Shown: positions 37,257-51,311 of the stretch, one piece after another
Numbering within the stretch: the stretch's first letter is position 1
How the letters are laid out: each line of letters opens with the position of its first letter
Position numbers and translations under genes: made by a program
DNA from: Rhodoplanes serenus
GTDB taxonomy: Bacteria; Pseudomonadota; Alphaproteobacteria; Rhizobiales; Xanthobacteraceae
Assembly (NCBI GenBank): GCA_009720755.1
Contig: WNKV01000001.1
Coordinates: 124,001-188,000, forward strand
Direction of reading: 5' to 3'
Length of the DNA stretch: 64,000 nt
Notes under the pieces: model-generated
The model's database searches: none
Seen by the model: only the letters and a program-made list of their open reading frames with translations
What the model was told of the DNA's origin: nothing

Positions 37257-38168
37257 TCAGTTGGTCCACAGCGGTGGCAGCGCGCCCGCGAGCGCCACCG
37301 TCAGCACGGCGGTGAGATCGCGGCGCAGCGTGTCGCCGTCCGGGGCGCAGAAGCGCACGGCGCTGCGGCCGTTCCAGGACGACGCACCGGCCTCGCCGGA
37401 AAGCGGCACGGCGCCACCCTGCACGGCAGCGACCAGCGCCTCATCGGCCGGCACCGTCAGCAGCGTGGCGAGCGCGATGCCGCCCGCCGCCACCGCCGGC
37501 TCGGCCAGCCGCGCCGCCACCGCCCCGTCGAGCCGCAGCCCTTCGGCATGAAGAAGCCGGCCGTCACGGCGTACCCGCCAGCGGTCGACCAGCCGGCCGC
37601 TGGTCACCACCTCGTCCATGCCGGCACGGCCGAGCACCACCGCCTCGGCGAGCACGAGGCGCGCATCGGCCGCCAGATCCACCTCGATGATGCGATCGAG
37701 CCGGGCGCGGTCGAACAGGATCGTCTCGCGCGGCAGCCAGGCCAGGCGGGCCCCCGCCCCGACCGCCAGCCGCACCGCAACCGCAGCGGCCGGGCCGTGC
37801 GAGCGATAGACCTTCTCGGCCGACGCGGTGGTGATCCGCAGATCGGCCCCGGCCGCGACGGTCACGTCGATGTCGGCGGTATCGCCAGCCGCGATGCCGC
37901 CCGCCGTGTTGACCAGGACGGCATCGAGACGGGCGGTCGGCCGCGCCGGCGCCGGGAAGCGCACCCGCAGCGAGCCCTCCTCGTAGACCGCGGTGCGCCG
38001 GGTGGCGCCGGATCGCAGCGCAGCGGCCAGGCGAATGCGCCCGCGCGCCCGGTTGGCCGCGAAGGTCGCGTCCTCGTCACATGGCGTCTCGCGGCACCTG
38101 TCGTCACGCAGGGTCTCACCGCGCAAGGTGTCGCCGCTCGCTGTCCCGATCACCGTCTCGGCCCGCAC
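37257..38168 (-). CDS. ureD: urease accessory protein UreD (303 aa, GTG start)
   Basis: Chaperone for nickel insertion into urease with UreF and UreG. The core has RTAVYEEGSLRVRFPAP, VNTAGGIAAGDTADIDV and WLPRETILFDRA. The reading frame is open to an ATG at 38357, but that would give 366 aa. A sigma-54 promoter at 38252-38267 would start transcription near 38242, so the start must lie downstream. The GTG at 38168 has GGGAG eight bases upstream and gives the normal ~300 aa. It is the first gene of the urease operon. Confidence 0.93.
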   Translation of the reverse strand: MRAETVIGTASGDTLRGETLRDDRCRETPCDEDATFAANRARGRIRLAAALRSGATRRTAVYEEGSLRVRFPAPARPTARLDAVLVNTAGGIAAGDTADIDVTVAAGADLRITTASAEKVYRSHGPAAAVAVRLAVGAGARLAWLPRETILFDRARLDRIIEVDLAADARLVLAEAVVLGRAGMDEVVTSGRLVDRWRVRRDGRLLHAEGLRLDGAVAARLAEPAVAAGGIALATLLTVPADEALVAAVQGGAVPLSGEAGASSWNGRSAVRFCAPDGDTLRRDLTAVLTVALAGALPPLWTN

Positions 38169-38251
38169 GACGGCGTCTCCCTGGCCGGTGGCTCGCCGGC
38201 ACCCATGGCGGAAGCTCCCGCAAGCCGGGATCAAACGCAAGCCGAGATCAA

Positions 38252-38267
38252 CGCAAGCGCCGTGCCA
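38252..38267 (-). promoter_or_regulatory. sigma-54 (RpoN) promoter of the urease operon
   Basis: On the minus strand the sequence reads TGGCACG-GCGC-TTGCG, an exact match to the -24/-12 consensus TGGCACG-N4-TTGC with correct GG-N10-GC spacing. It sits 84 bp before the preferred ureD start. Nitrogen-limitation control through NtrC is expected from this class of promoter. No convincing NtrC site was recognised upstream. Confidence 0.8.
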
Positions 38268-38420
38268 GCCCTCGGGCGAAGCCCGCGCCTCGATCGGTCG
38301 CCGGCCGTGCCCCGCGGCGTCGGCCGCCGCTTGAACTCGCCGGCCCGGCTCTGTCATGGTGAGATGCCTCTCGGCGGCTCGCCCCCCGCGCCGTCACCCC
38401 CGGACATCACGAGGTGCTGC

Positions 38421-39617
38421 TTGGAGCTCGTACTGACCGAATGGGCGTCCGCCCTGCTGCGATGGCTGCATGTGGTCGCCGCGATGGCCTGGATCGGCAG
38501 CTCGTTCTACTTCATCCATCTCGATCTCAGCCTCAAGCCCCGCCCCGCCCCGCCGGACGGCGTCAAGGGCGAGGCGTGGCAGGTGCACGGCGGCGGCTTC
38601 TATCAGATCGTCAAGTATCTGGTGGCGCCGGCCCGGATGCCCGACGAGCTGACCTGGTTCAAGTGGGAGTCCTACGCCACCTGGCTGTCGGGCTTCGGGC
38701 TGCTGGTCGTTGTCTATTATCTCAATGCCGATCTGTTCCTGATCGACAGGGCGGTGCTCGACCTGACTGTTCCGCAGGCGGCCGGGCTCGCCTTCGTCAC
38801 CCTCCTGGTCGCCTGGCTCGCCTACGAGGGCCTGTGCCGCTGCCCACTCGGCCGCCACGAGACTGCGCTGGCGGTGGTCGGCTTCGTCTTCCTGGTCACG
38901 CTGACCTGGGGCTTCACCCACGTCTTCAGCGGGCGTGGCGCGCTGACCCAGATCGGCGCCCTGGTCGGCACCATCATGGTGGCGAACGTGTTCGTCATCA
39001 TCATCCCGAACCAGAGAAAGACGGTGGCGGCGCTGGTCGAGGGGCGCACCCCCGATCCGCGCTGGGGCGAGCTCGGCAAGCAGCGCTCGATCCACAACAA
39101 CTACCTGACCCTGCCGGTCGTCTTCCTGATGCTGAGCAATCACTATCCGCTGGTGTTCGCGACCCGCTGGAACTGGCTCATCGTCGCCATCGTGCTGCTG
39201 ATCGGGCCGGTGATCCGGCACTTCTACAACACCCGCCACGCCGGCAAGGGCGATCCCTGGTGGACCTGGGCGGTCGCTGCGGCCGGGGTGGCGGCGATCG
39301 TCTGGCTGTCGATGGCGGGGCCGCGCGACGCCACGAGCGGCGCCCTGCCGGCGCCGCCCCGCTTCGCCGAGGTCGGCGAGGTGATCGGCAGCCGCTGCAC
39401 CATGTGCCACGCGCGCCAGCCGGTGTGGGCCGGCATCGCGGCGGCGCCGAAGGATCTGCGGCTCGACGAGCCCGATCTGATCCGACGGCATGCGCGGCTG
39501 ATCGATCTCCAGGCGGTGCGCACCCACGCGATGCCGCCCGGCAACGTCACCGAGATGACGACCCAGGAACGCGCCCTGCTGGCGGCCTGGCTCGCCGCCG
39601 GCGCGCCGGGGGACTGA
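38421..39617 (+). CDS. puuD: urate hydroxylase PuuD, membrane urate oxidase with C-terminal heme c (398 aa)
   Basis: Integral-membrane enzyme that oxidises urate to 5-hydroxyisourate. The N-terminal urate-oxidase domain has about eight TM helices, beginning LLRWLHVVAAMAWIGSSFY and including FKWESYATWLSGFGLL and FVIIIPNQRKTV. The C-terminal ~75 residues form a cytochrome c domain with CTMCH at 326-330 and a likely Met ligand in THAMPPGNV, so electrons pass to the respiratory chain instead of producing H2O2. The TTG start at 38421 follows GAGG by 6 bp. It is divergent from ureD and 96 bp before the UraD/HIUase fusion, which performs the next two steps. Confidence 0.95.
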   Translation: MELVLTEWASALLRWLHVVAAMAWIGSSFYFIHLDLSLKPRPAPPDGVKGEAWQVHGGGFYQIVKYLVAPARMPDELTWFKWESYATWLSGFGLLVVVYYLNADLFLIDRAVLDLTVPQAAGLAFVTLLVAWLAYEGLCRCPLGRHETALAVVGFVFLVTLTWGFTHVFSGRGALTQIGALVGTIMVANVFVIIIPNQRKTVAALVEGRTPDPRWGELGKQRSIHNNYLTLPVVFLMLSNHYPLVFATRWNWLIVAIVLLIGPVIRHFYNTRHAGKGDPWWTWAVAAAGVAAIVWLSMAGPRDATSGALPAPPRFAEVGEVIGSRCTMCHARQPVWAGIAAAPKDLRLDEPDLIRRHARLIDLQAVRTHAMPPGNVTEMTTQERALLAAWLAAGAPGD

Positions 39618-39713
39618 CGGCGCGCCATCCACATCCTGGCCCGCCGATCAACAGGATCGACGCCCGCAGCCCGCGCGGGGATGACACACCGGCGCTTCCG
39701 GAGGCCGTACCCT

Positions 39714-40610
39714 ATGACAAGCTCCACCACCGTATCGCTCGACACCCTCGACGCCGCCGACGACGAGACCTTCGTGGCGGCGCTGGCCGACATCTACGAG
39801 CACTCGCCCTGGGTGGCCGAGGCGGTCGCTGCGGCGCGGCCGTTCGGCACGCTCGCGGCGCTGCACGACGCCATGGCGGCGGCAGTCCGCGCCGCCGGGG
39901 CCGAGCGGCAGCGCGCCCTGCTGGCCGCCCATCCGGATCTCGCCGGCAAGGCGGCCCGCGCCGGCGCCCTGACGGCGGAATCGACCGCCGAGCAGGCGAG
40001 CGCCGGGCTCGACCGTCTGTCGGACGAGGAGTTCGCGGCCTTCCACCGGCTCAACACCGCGTATCGCGACCGCTTCGGCATCCCGTTCATCGTCTGCGTG
40101 CGCCGCCACACCAAGGCGTCGATCCTGCGCCAGTTCGAGCGGCGGCTCGCCAACGACCCGGCCCAGGAGCACGCCACCGCGCTCGACGAGGTGATCCGCA
40201 TCGCGGCGCTCCGGCTCGACCAGCGGGTCGCGGCACCGGACCGGCTGCCCCTCGCCGGCCGCCTGTCGACCCATGTGCTCGACACCCACGGCGGCACGCC
40301 GGCCGCCGGCATCCCGCTCGCTCTGTATGAACTGTCCGGCGACGGCGCGCGCCGGCTGATCGTCCGCGCCGTGACCAACCGGGACGGGCGCACTGACCAG
40401 CCGCTGATCGGCGGCCGCCCGGTGCCGATCGGCCTGTACGAGCTGGTATTCGAAGTGGGGGCCTACTTCGCCGGGCGCGGCGTGGCGCTCGCCGATCCGC
40501 CGTTCATCGATCAGGTACCGATCCGCTTCGCGGTCGGCGAGGCGGAGGGGCATTACCACGTCCCGTTGCTGGTGACCCCGTGGAGCTATGCCACCTATCG
40601 CGGAAGCTGA
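39714..40610 (+). CDS. OHCU decarboxylase / 5-hydroxyisourate hydrolase fusion (298 aa)
   Basis: Bifunctional enzyme producing S-allantoin from 5-hydroxyisourate. The N-terminal UraD domain (about residues 5-165) has the catalytic-site motif LLAAHPDLAGKAA and RFGIPFIVCVRRHTKA. The C-terminal transthyretin-like HIUase domain (about 178-298) has LSTHVLDTHGGTPAAG, the conserved Arg in QVPIRFAVG, HYHVPLLVTPWSY and the terminal YRGS. The ATG at 39714 follows GGAGG. The domain order is UraD first, so the polypeptide order is opposite to the reaction order. It lies directly downstream of puuD. Allantoinase is not in the window. Confidence 0.95.
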   Translation: MTSSTTVSLDTLDAADDETFVAALADIYEHSPWVAEAVAAARPFGTLAALHDAMAAAVRAAGAERQRALLAAHPDLAGKAARAGALTAESTAEQASAGLDRLSDEEFAAFHRLNTAYRDRFGIPFIVCVRRHTKASILRQFERRLANDPAQEHATALDEVIRIAALRLDQRVAAPDRLPLAGRLSTHVLDTHGGTPAAGIPLALYELSGDGARRLIVRAVTNRDGRTDQPLIGGRPVPIGLYELVFEVGAYFAGRGVALADPPFIDQVPIRFAVGEAEGHYHVPLLVTPWSYATYRGS

Positions 40611-40764
40611 CACGCGACATCCCGCCCCGGCATGGCGGAAAGAATGCGGCTTTGGACCGGAGCCCAGCGGCGCTAATCTGAGCATCGGCGGGCCGGTTGC
40701 CGCATATTCGGGCAGCGCCCTTCACGTCGCTCCGCGATGCGGCGGCGGGGCGGGGCGACACGGG

Positions 40765-40780
40765 TGGCACGCCGCTTGCT
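40765..40780 (+). promoter_or_regulatory. sigma-54 (RpoN) promoter of the ABC transporter operon
   Basis: TGGCACG-CCGC-TTGCT is an exact consensus -24/-12 element with GG-N10-GC spacing. The predicted transcription start near 40790 leaves a ~30-nt leader before the solute-binding protein ATG at 40822. With the like element at ureD it indicates nitrogen control of import and of urea breakdown. Confidence 0.85.
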
Positions 40781-40821
40781 GAAACCGGGCCATGCCCGGA
40801 CTGGCCAAGGGGAGCTTTCAT

Positions 40822-41847
40822 ATGACCAAAGCACTTGCGATCGGGGCCCTCGCGATGGGGGCGCTCGTGGCAGGGCTGACCGCCGTCGCGGCGCCGGCCG
40901 CCGCCGACACCGACGTGAAATTCGCGCTCGACTGGAAGTTCGAGGGACCGGCCGCGCCCTACTTCGTCGCCCTCGACAAGGGCTACTACAAGGCCGAGGG
41001 CCTCAACGTCACCATCGACACCGGCCCCGGCTCGGTCGCTGGCATCGCCCGCGTGGCGGCCGGCACCTATCCGCTCGGCTTCTTCGACCTCAACTCGCTC
41101 GTCAAGTTCCGCGACCAGAATCCCGACAAGGCCGTCAAGGCCGTGATGATGGTCTACGACCGGCCGCCCTTCGCCATCGCCACCACCACCAAGACCGGCA
41201 TCACCAAGCCGAAGGATCTGGAAGGCAAGGTGCTCGGCGCGCCGGCCGCCGACGGTGCCTTCGCGCAATGGAAGGCGTTCGTGAAGGAGAACAGCCTCGA
41301 CGACTCCAAGGTGAAGATCGAGAATATCGGCTTCCCGGTGCGCGAGCCGATGCTGGCCGACGGCAAGGTCGACGCCATCACGGGCTTCTCGTTCTCGATG
41401 TACTTCAACCTGCTCCAGCGCAACCTGAAGCCCGACGACATCAAGATCATGCTGATGGCCGACCACGGGCTGGTGCTGTACGGCAACGCCATCATGGTCA
41501 ACCCGGAGTTCGCCAAGGCCAACCCGAAGGTGGTGGCGGGCTTCCTGCGCGCCACCATCAAGGGCATCCAGGACACCGTCAAGGACCCCGACGCGGCTAT
41601 CAAGTCGGTGATGAAGCGCAACGAGACCGCCGACGAGAAGGCCGAGCTGGAGCGCCTGAAGATGTCGCTGCGCGACAACTTCGTGACGCCGTGGGTGAAG
41701 GAGAACGGCCTCGGCGACGTCGACATGGCGCGGCTCGCCAAGTCGATCGAGCAGATCGGCATCACCTACGAGTTCAAGGCCAAGCCGTCGCCTGCGGACG
41801 TGTTCACCAGCGAGTTCCTGCCGCCCGCGGCCGATCGCAAGCTGTGA
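40822..41847 (+). CDS. ABC transporter solute-binding protein, NMT1/THI5-like (341 aa)
   Basis: Periplasmic receptor of an importer. A Sec signal peptide spans residues 1-28 (ALAMGALVAGLTAVAAPAAA). The mature domain starts VKFALDWKFEGPAAPYFVAL, then KGYYKAEGLNVTIDTGPGS, the NMT1/THI5/SsuA-type opening. GGGGAG precedes the ATG. Members bind pyrimidine precursors, sulfonates, nitrate, purines or hydantoins, so the ligand cannot be read from sequence. The sigma-54 promoter and the urate genes upstream favour a nitrogen heterocycle. Confidence 0.93.
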   Translation: MTKALAIGALAMGALVAGLTAVAAPAAADTDVKFALDWKFEGPAAPYFVALDKGYYKAEGLNVTIDTGPGSVAGIARVAAGTYPLGFFDLNSLVKFRDQNPDKAVKAVMMVYDRPPFAIATTTKTGITKPKDLEGKVLGAPAADGAFAQWKAFVKENSLDDSKVKIENIGFPVREPMLADGKVDAITGFSFSMYFNLLQRNLKPDDIKIMLMADHGLVLYGNAIMVNPEFAKANPKVVAGFLRATIKGIQDTVKDPDAAIKSVMKRNETADEKAELERLKMSLRDNFVTPWVKENGLGDVDMARLAKSIEQIGITYEFKAKPSPADVFTSEFLPPAADRKL

Positions 41848-42073
41848 TCGCACGCCACTCTCGTCCGGTTCGGCGCACCGGCGCCGGACCGGATACCCCA
41901 TCATTCCGACCGCGTCTGCTTCCGACCTCCGGGCATCCGGCGGCGCCGCTCTGCGGATGGCGCCCCGCGCCGCTCCGGGTGGCGGGATCGGACCCGCCGG
42001 TGCAACCCGAGCATTCCATGCGTCACGTTCCTGTCGGCCGTGTCTGCGGCCCGCTTCCGGCGGAGGCCGCGTC

Positions 42074-42862
42074 ATGACGGCCTTCGTCGACATCAAGGAC
42101 GTCAGCTTGACCTACAAGGGCGCCGCAGGCGGCGTGCATGCCCTCGACGGCCTCGACCTCAGCCTGCAAAAGGGCGAGTTCGCCGCCGTCGTCGGCCCGT
42201 CGGGCTGCGGCAAGTCCTCGTTGATGAAGCTCGTCACCGGCCTGCTGCCGCCCGACCGCGGCAGCATCGAGATCGACGGCACCGCGGTGCGCGGGCCGGT
42301 CAAGATGGCCGGCATGGCGTTCCAGAATCCAAACCTGCTGCCGTGGCGGCGGGTGATCGACAATGTGCTGCTGCCGCTCGAGATCGTCGAGCCGCATCGC
42401 TCGCGTTTCCGGGCCGAGAAGGCGCGCTATCGCGAGGAGGCGCGGGCGCTGCTCGCCACCGTCGGTCTCGACGGCTTCGGCGATCGCTATCCGTGGGAGC
42501 TGTCGGGCGGCATGCAGCAGCGCGTCTCGCTGTGCCGCGCCCTCATCCACCACCCGGCGCTGCTGATGCTCGACGAGCCGTTCGCGGCCCTCGACGCCTT
42601 CACGCGCGAGGAGCTGTGGTGCGTGCTGCGCGACCTCTGGCAGAAGATCGGCTTCACCGTGATCCTGGTGACCCACGATCTGCGCGAGGCGACCTTCCTG
42701 GCCGACAAGATCCACGTCATGAGCGCCCGGCCCGGGCGGCTGGTGATGACCAGGCCCATCGATTTCCCGCGTCCGCGACCGATCGAGCTGTGCTTCGATC
42801 CAGCCTTCACCGACATCGTCCACGCGCTGCGCGCCAAGATCGGGGAGGTGCGCAAGGCATGA
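42074..42862 (+). CDS. ABC transporter ATP-binding protein (262 aa)
   Basis: Cytoplasmic ATPase of the NMT1-type importer (SsuB/TauB/NrtD-like). Walker A is VVGPSGCGKSSLMKL, the Q-loop MAFQNPNLLPWRR, the signature LSGGMQQRVSL, Walker B LLMLDEPFAALD and the H-loop LVTHDLREA. The ATG at 42074 follows GGAGG. There is a 226-bp gap after the binding protein gene, long for an operon but with no sign of another gene. Its stop overlaps the permease start by 4 bp. Confidence 0.95.
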   Translation: MTAFVDIKDVSLTYKGAAGGVHALDGLDLSLQKGEFAAVVGPSGCGKSSLMKLVTGLLPPDRGSIEIDGTAVRGPVKMAGMAFQNPNLLPWRRVIDNVLLPLEIVEPHRSRFRAEKARYREEARALLATVGLDGFGDRYPWELSGGMQQRVSLCRALIHHPALLMLDEPFAALDAFTREELWCVLRDLWQKIGFTVILVTHDLREATFLADKIHVMSARPGRLVMTRPIDFPRPRPIELCFDPAFTDIVHALRAKIGEVRKA

Positions 42863-43632
42863 ACACGAACACCATCGAACGCCTGTCGCCCTGGCTGTTC
42901 ACCGTCGCCATGTTCCTGATCTGGGAGGCGGTGTGCCGCGGCTTCAAGGTCGACCCCTTCATCCTGCCCGCACCGTCGCAGATCTTCATGGCGATGGGTC
43001 AGTACTGGTGGCCGCTCGCCAAGAACTCCTTCGTGACGCTGTGGACGACGCTCGCCGGCTTCGCGCTCGCGGTCGTGTTCGGCATCGTGCTCGGGCTGGT
43101 GGTCGGCTGGTCGCGCACCATCTACCGCGGGCTCTACCCGGTGATGATCGGCTTCAACTCGGTGCCCAAGGTCGCCGTGGTGCCGATCCTGGTGATCTGG
43201 TTCGGCATCGGCGAGATCCCGGCGATCCTCACCGCCTTCCTGATCTCGTTCTTCCCGATCGTCGTCAACGTCGCCACCGGCCTGTCGACCATCGAGCCGG
43301 AGCTGGAGGACGTGCTCCGCGCGCTCGGCGCCAAGAAGCTCGACATCATGCTGAAGATCGGGATTCCGCGCACCCAGCCCTATCTGTTCGGCGCCCTCAA
43401 GGTGGCGATCACGCTGGCCTTCGTCGGCACCGTGGTCTCGGAGACCATCGCGGCCAATGCCGGGCTCGGCTTCCTGATGGTTCAGGCGGGCTCGAACTTC
43501 CAGATGCCGCTCGTCTTCGCCGGGCTGCTGCTGCTCGCCGCGGAGGGCATCATCATGTACGTGATCTTCGCGTACATCGAATCGTACTTCGTCGGCTGGG
43601 CGTTCCGCTCGTCGATGAGCGCGGCGGCCTGA
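42859..43632 (+). CDS. ABC transporter permease (257 aa)
   Basis: Inner-membrane channel of the same importer, with about six TM helices. The family EAA loop is visible as LEDVLRALGAKKLDIMLKI, about residues 153-171. The N-terminus WEAVCRGFKVDPFILPAPS is typical of SsuC/TauC-type permeases. The ATG overlaps the ATPase stop (ATGA). A strong intrinsic terminator follows, so the transporter is a three-gene unit. Confidence 0.95.
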   Translation: MNTNTIERLSPWLFTVAMFLIWEAVCRGFKVDPFILPAPSQIFMAMGQYWWPLAKNSFVTLWTTLAGFALAVVFGIVLGLVVGWSRTIYRGLYPVMIGFNSVPKVAVVPILVIWFGIGEIPAILTAFLISFFPIVVNVATGLSTIEPELEDVLRALGAKKLDIMLKIGIPRTQPYLFGALKVAITLAFVGTVVSETIAANAGLGFLMVQAGSNFQMPLVFAGLLLLAAEGIIMYVIFAYIESYFVGWAFRSSMSAAA

Positions 43633-43665
43633 CCGGCAGCCTGCGCAGCTGTGACGACTCGAAGT

Positions 43666-43690
43666 GGCCGGGGGCGACCCCGGCCGTTTG
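43666..43690 (+). terminator. intrinsic terminator after the ABC transporter
   Basis: A perfect 8-bp stem GGCCGGGG-GCGA-CCCCGGCC is followed by GTTTG. It uses the same GCGA tetraloop as the terminator after arcC. The remainder of the 278-bp gap to the ferredoxin stop shows no gene. Confidence 0.75.
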
Positions 43691-43910
43691 TCGTCGCCGG
43701 GCACGACGAGCCGACATCAGCAGCCATCGCCATGGAAGAGCATGTCGTGAGGGCCTCGTGCCCCGGACGCGGCGCGCAGTGCCGCGAGCCGGGGCCCAAA
43801 GCCGCAAGCGCCGTGATCGCCGCCCCTGGGTCCCGGGTCTCCGGCGCGTCGCGCCTCCGCCCGGGACACGCGGGCTGCGACCAGATCAGACCAATGACAG
43901 CAAACGCTGC

Positions 43911-44105
43911 TCAGGCCGGAACGCAGGTGTTGTCGACCGGGCAGACGGCGGCGCACTGCGGCTCGTCGAAGCTGCCCTCGCACTCCTGGCACTTGGCGGC
44001 GTCGATGACATAGACGTCGCCCTTCATGCTGATCGCCTGGTTGGGGCACTCGAACTCGCAGGCCCCGCAGGCGGTGCATTGCGACGCGACGATTTTGTAA
44101 GCCAT
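43911..44105 (-). CDS. 2[4Fe-4S] ferredoxin (64 aa)
   Basis: Small low-potential electron carrier of the Chromatium/FdxN type. The first cluster motif is [11 protein letters not shown] with CPNQAI; the second [18 protein letters not shown] contains the extra 6-8 residue insertion between Cys ligands typical of this subgroup. A GGAAGGAGAT-like ribosome site precedes the ATG. It is the last gene of the leftward operon headed by rpiR and xdhD, about 100 bp after the preceding PLP-enzyme gene. It could donate or accept electrons for XdhD or YgfK, neither of which has its own obvious partner here (inference). Confidence 0.92.
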   Translation of the reverse strand: MAYKIVASQCTACGACEFECPNQAISMKGDVYVIDAAKCQECEGSFDEPQCAAVCPVDNTCVPA

Positions 44106-44204
44106 GGCCGATCTCCTTCCTAGAATCGCTATCAGGACGGGGCGCCGCGCGCCATTGAGGCAAATCCGGACCGGGCGCGGACGCGCGGCGTCCGGCCCGG
44201 GGTC

Positions 44205-45497
<1,293 letters not shown>

Positions 45498-45697
45498 GAC
45501 AGCTCATGTCGGGGGTCGGTTATGTCTGGCCGTCGCGGCCGGGCCGAGGCCCGGTCGCCGCTGCCGTCGCGCGGTCTTGCGCCGCGTCGATCGCTTTCGT
45601 GCCGGCGCGAACGACGACACGATCGTGGTCGGCACGCCCGGCGGCGCGCCGCATGAACGCCCCGGCGCCGCCCTGCGGCGACGCCGGGGCGCAGGTC

Positions 45698-47194
<1,497 letters not shown>

Positions 47195-47357
47195 GATGTC
47201 CTTCCGTTTCGTGGTGATCGGCGAGTCGAGATTCGCTCGGCCGCACGGGGATGCGGCCCCCTCCCGGGCGGGAGGGGCCTTGCGGTTGCGGCACGGCCAT
47301 CCTGCTGCGCGGCACAGTGCCGCGAAACGTCCGACCCGCCGTGCCTCGGGGTCGATA

Positions 47358-48560
47358 TCACAACTGCGCCATGCGCTCCCACAGGCGGGCCGCCTCGGCG
47401 CGCGCCGCCGCCTCGAGGGCGCCGGCGTCGCCGGTCGTCAGGCGGCCGTCGGCGACGACGTGCCGTCCTGCCACCACGACGTCCGCGATGGTGCCGGAAC
47501 GGCGCACCACCAGGTCGCCGGCGGCACCGACCGCCAGCGGCTCGGGGTGCAGACCGAAACGCTGAGCCATCAGGGCATGGCCGGCGGCGAGCCGGCCGGC
47601 GGCGCGGTCGCCCGCCACCGCCTCGTCGCCGTTCTGCGCCGCGAGACGCGACAGCGCGGCCTGCTCGATCGCCATGTCGGGGTCCCAGCCGTCGACGCCG
47701 AGCGCCACGTCGGGCACCACCGACAGATTGCGCGCGTAGCCGACGCGGTTGCCCTCGTTCGAGCGCGGGTTCTGCACGAACCAGGCACCGTGCCGGGCGG
47801 CGAGGCGCACCTGGTCGGCGTCGAGATGGACGCCGTGGGCCAGAATCGAGCCCGGCATGATGGCACCGAGCGCGATCAGCCGCTCCAGCGGACCCGCATA
47901 GCCACGCGCCTTGGCGTCGACCACGTCGGCGCCGTCCTCGGCGACATGAATGTGGGTGGCGGTGCCGAGCTCACGGGCGAGCGCGCCCGATTCGGCGACG
48001 GTCTCGTCGGAGACCGTGAAGCTCGCATGCAGGCCGACCATGCCGCGCACCAGCCGCGACGGCTTCAGAGTGCGGCACTCGGCGAGCCCGCGCATCGCCT
48101 CGTCGCGGCCGAAGTTTCGCTCGGTGGCGCCGAAGCACAGCACGGCGCGAACGCCGAGCTCCTCGCAGGCGCCGGCCAGGATCGCCAGCGAGCCTTCGAT
48201 CAGGTTCGGCGACTCGTGGTGGTCGATCAGCGTCGTGGTGCCGGCGAGCAGCGCCTTGGCGACATAGTCGCGGGCGCCGGCCCGCAGCGTCTCCGGATCG
48301 ATGGCGCGATCGAGGCGCCACCACACCCGCTCCAGGATCTGGACGAAGTTCTCGGGCGCCGGCTCGGCCTTGGGCATGCCGTAGGGCGCGAGCGCGCTGT
48401 AGATGTGGGTGTGGGCGCACACCGCGCCGGGGGCGATCTCGCCGTCCGCGCAGGCGAGCACGGGCGTGCCGGCCGGGGCGGCGGCCGCCACGACACCGTC
48501 GACGATCGTCACGGTACGGCCGTTGCGGTCGGGTCCGACGATCAGGGAGGCGGAAGACAT
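47358..48560 (-). CDS. ssnA: SsnA-like amidohydrolase (400 aa)
   Basis: Metal-dependent amidohydrolase/deaminase of the TRZ/ATZ-guanine-deaminase group, matching the SsnA member of the anaerobic purine cluster. The metal His pair is in [11 protein letters not shown] (H50, H52). [18 protein letters not shown] and the Asp in [10 protein letters not shown] complete the site. The N-terminal beta-sandwich is shorter than in E. coli SsnA (~440 aa). GGAG precedes the ATG. It is 101 bp downstream of xdhD in the same operon. A GC-rich hairpin in the 163-bp gap to the next gene (47255-47279) may attenuate downstream expression. Confidence 0.87.
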   Translation of the reverse strand: MSSASLIVGPDRNGRTVTIVDGVVAAAAPAGTPVLACADGEIAPGAVCAHTHIYSALAPYGMPKAEPAPENFVQILERVWWRLDRAIDPETLRAGARDYVAKALLAGTTTLIDHHESPNLIEGSLAILAGACEELGVRAVLCFGATERNFGRDEAMRGLAECRTLKPSRLVRGMVGLHASFTVSDETVAESGALARELGTATHIHVAEDGADVVDAKARGYAGPLERLIALGAIMPGSILAHGVHLDADQVRLAARHGAWFVQNPRSNEGNRVGYARNLSVVPDVALGVDGWDPDMAIEQAALSRLAAQNGDEAVAGDRAAGRLAAGHALMAQRFGLHPEPLAVGAAGDLVVRRSGTIADVVVAGRHVVADGRLTTGDAGALEAAARAEAARLWERMAQL

Positions 48561-48661
48561 CGGGTCAGCTCCGTCGTGGGGTGACGTGCAGGCCGGGCCG
48601 CGACGGCGCGCTCGGGTCCGGATGGGGTGGACCGGCGCGCCGTCGGGCTCCGTCGCGGGGG

Positions 48662-51298
<2,637 letters not shown>

Positions 51299-51311
51299 TG
51301 GGGCGCCCCTT

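Noticed and set aside
38169-38357. N-terminal extension of UreD to the ATG at 38357
   Set aside because: A consensus sigma-54 promoter at 38252-38267 would start transcription inside this stretch. The extension lacks similarity to UreD, and a GTG with GGGAG at 38168 gives normal length.
40611-40821. TPP riboswitch before the NMT1/THI5-like transporter
   Set aside because: No TPP aptamer core was visible. The leader after the predicted sigma-54 start is only about 30 nt.
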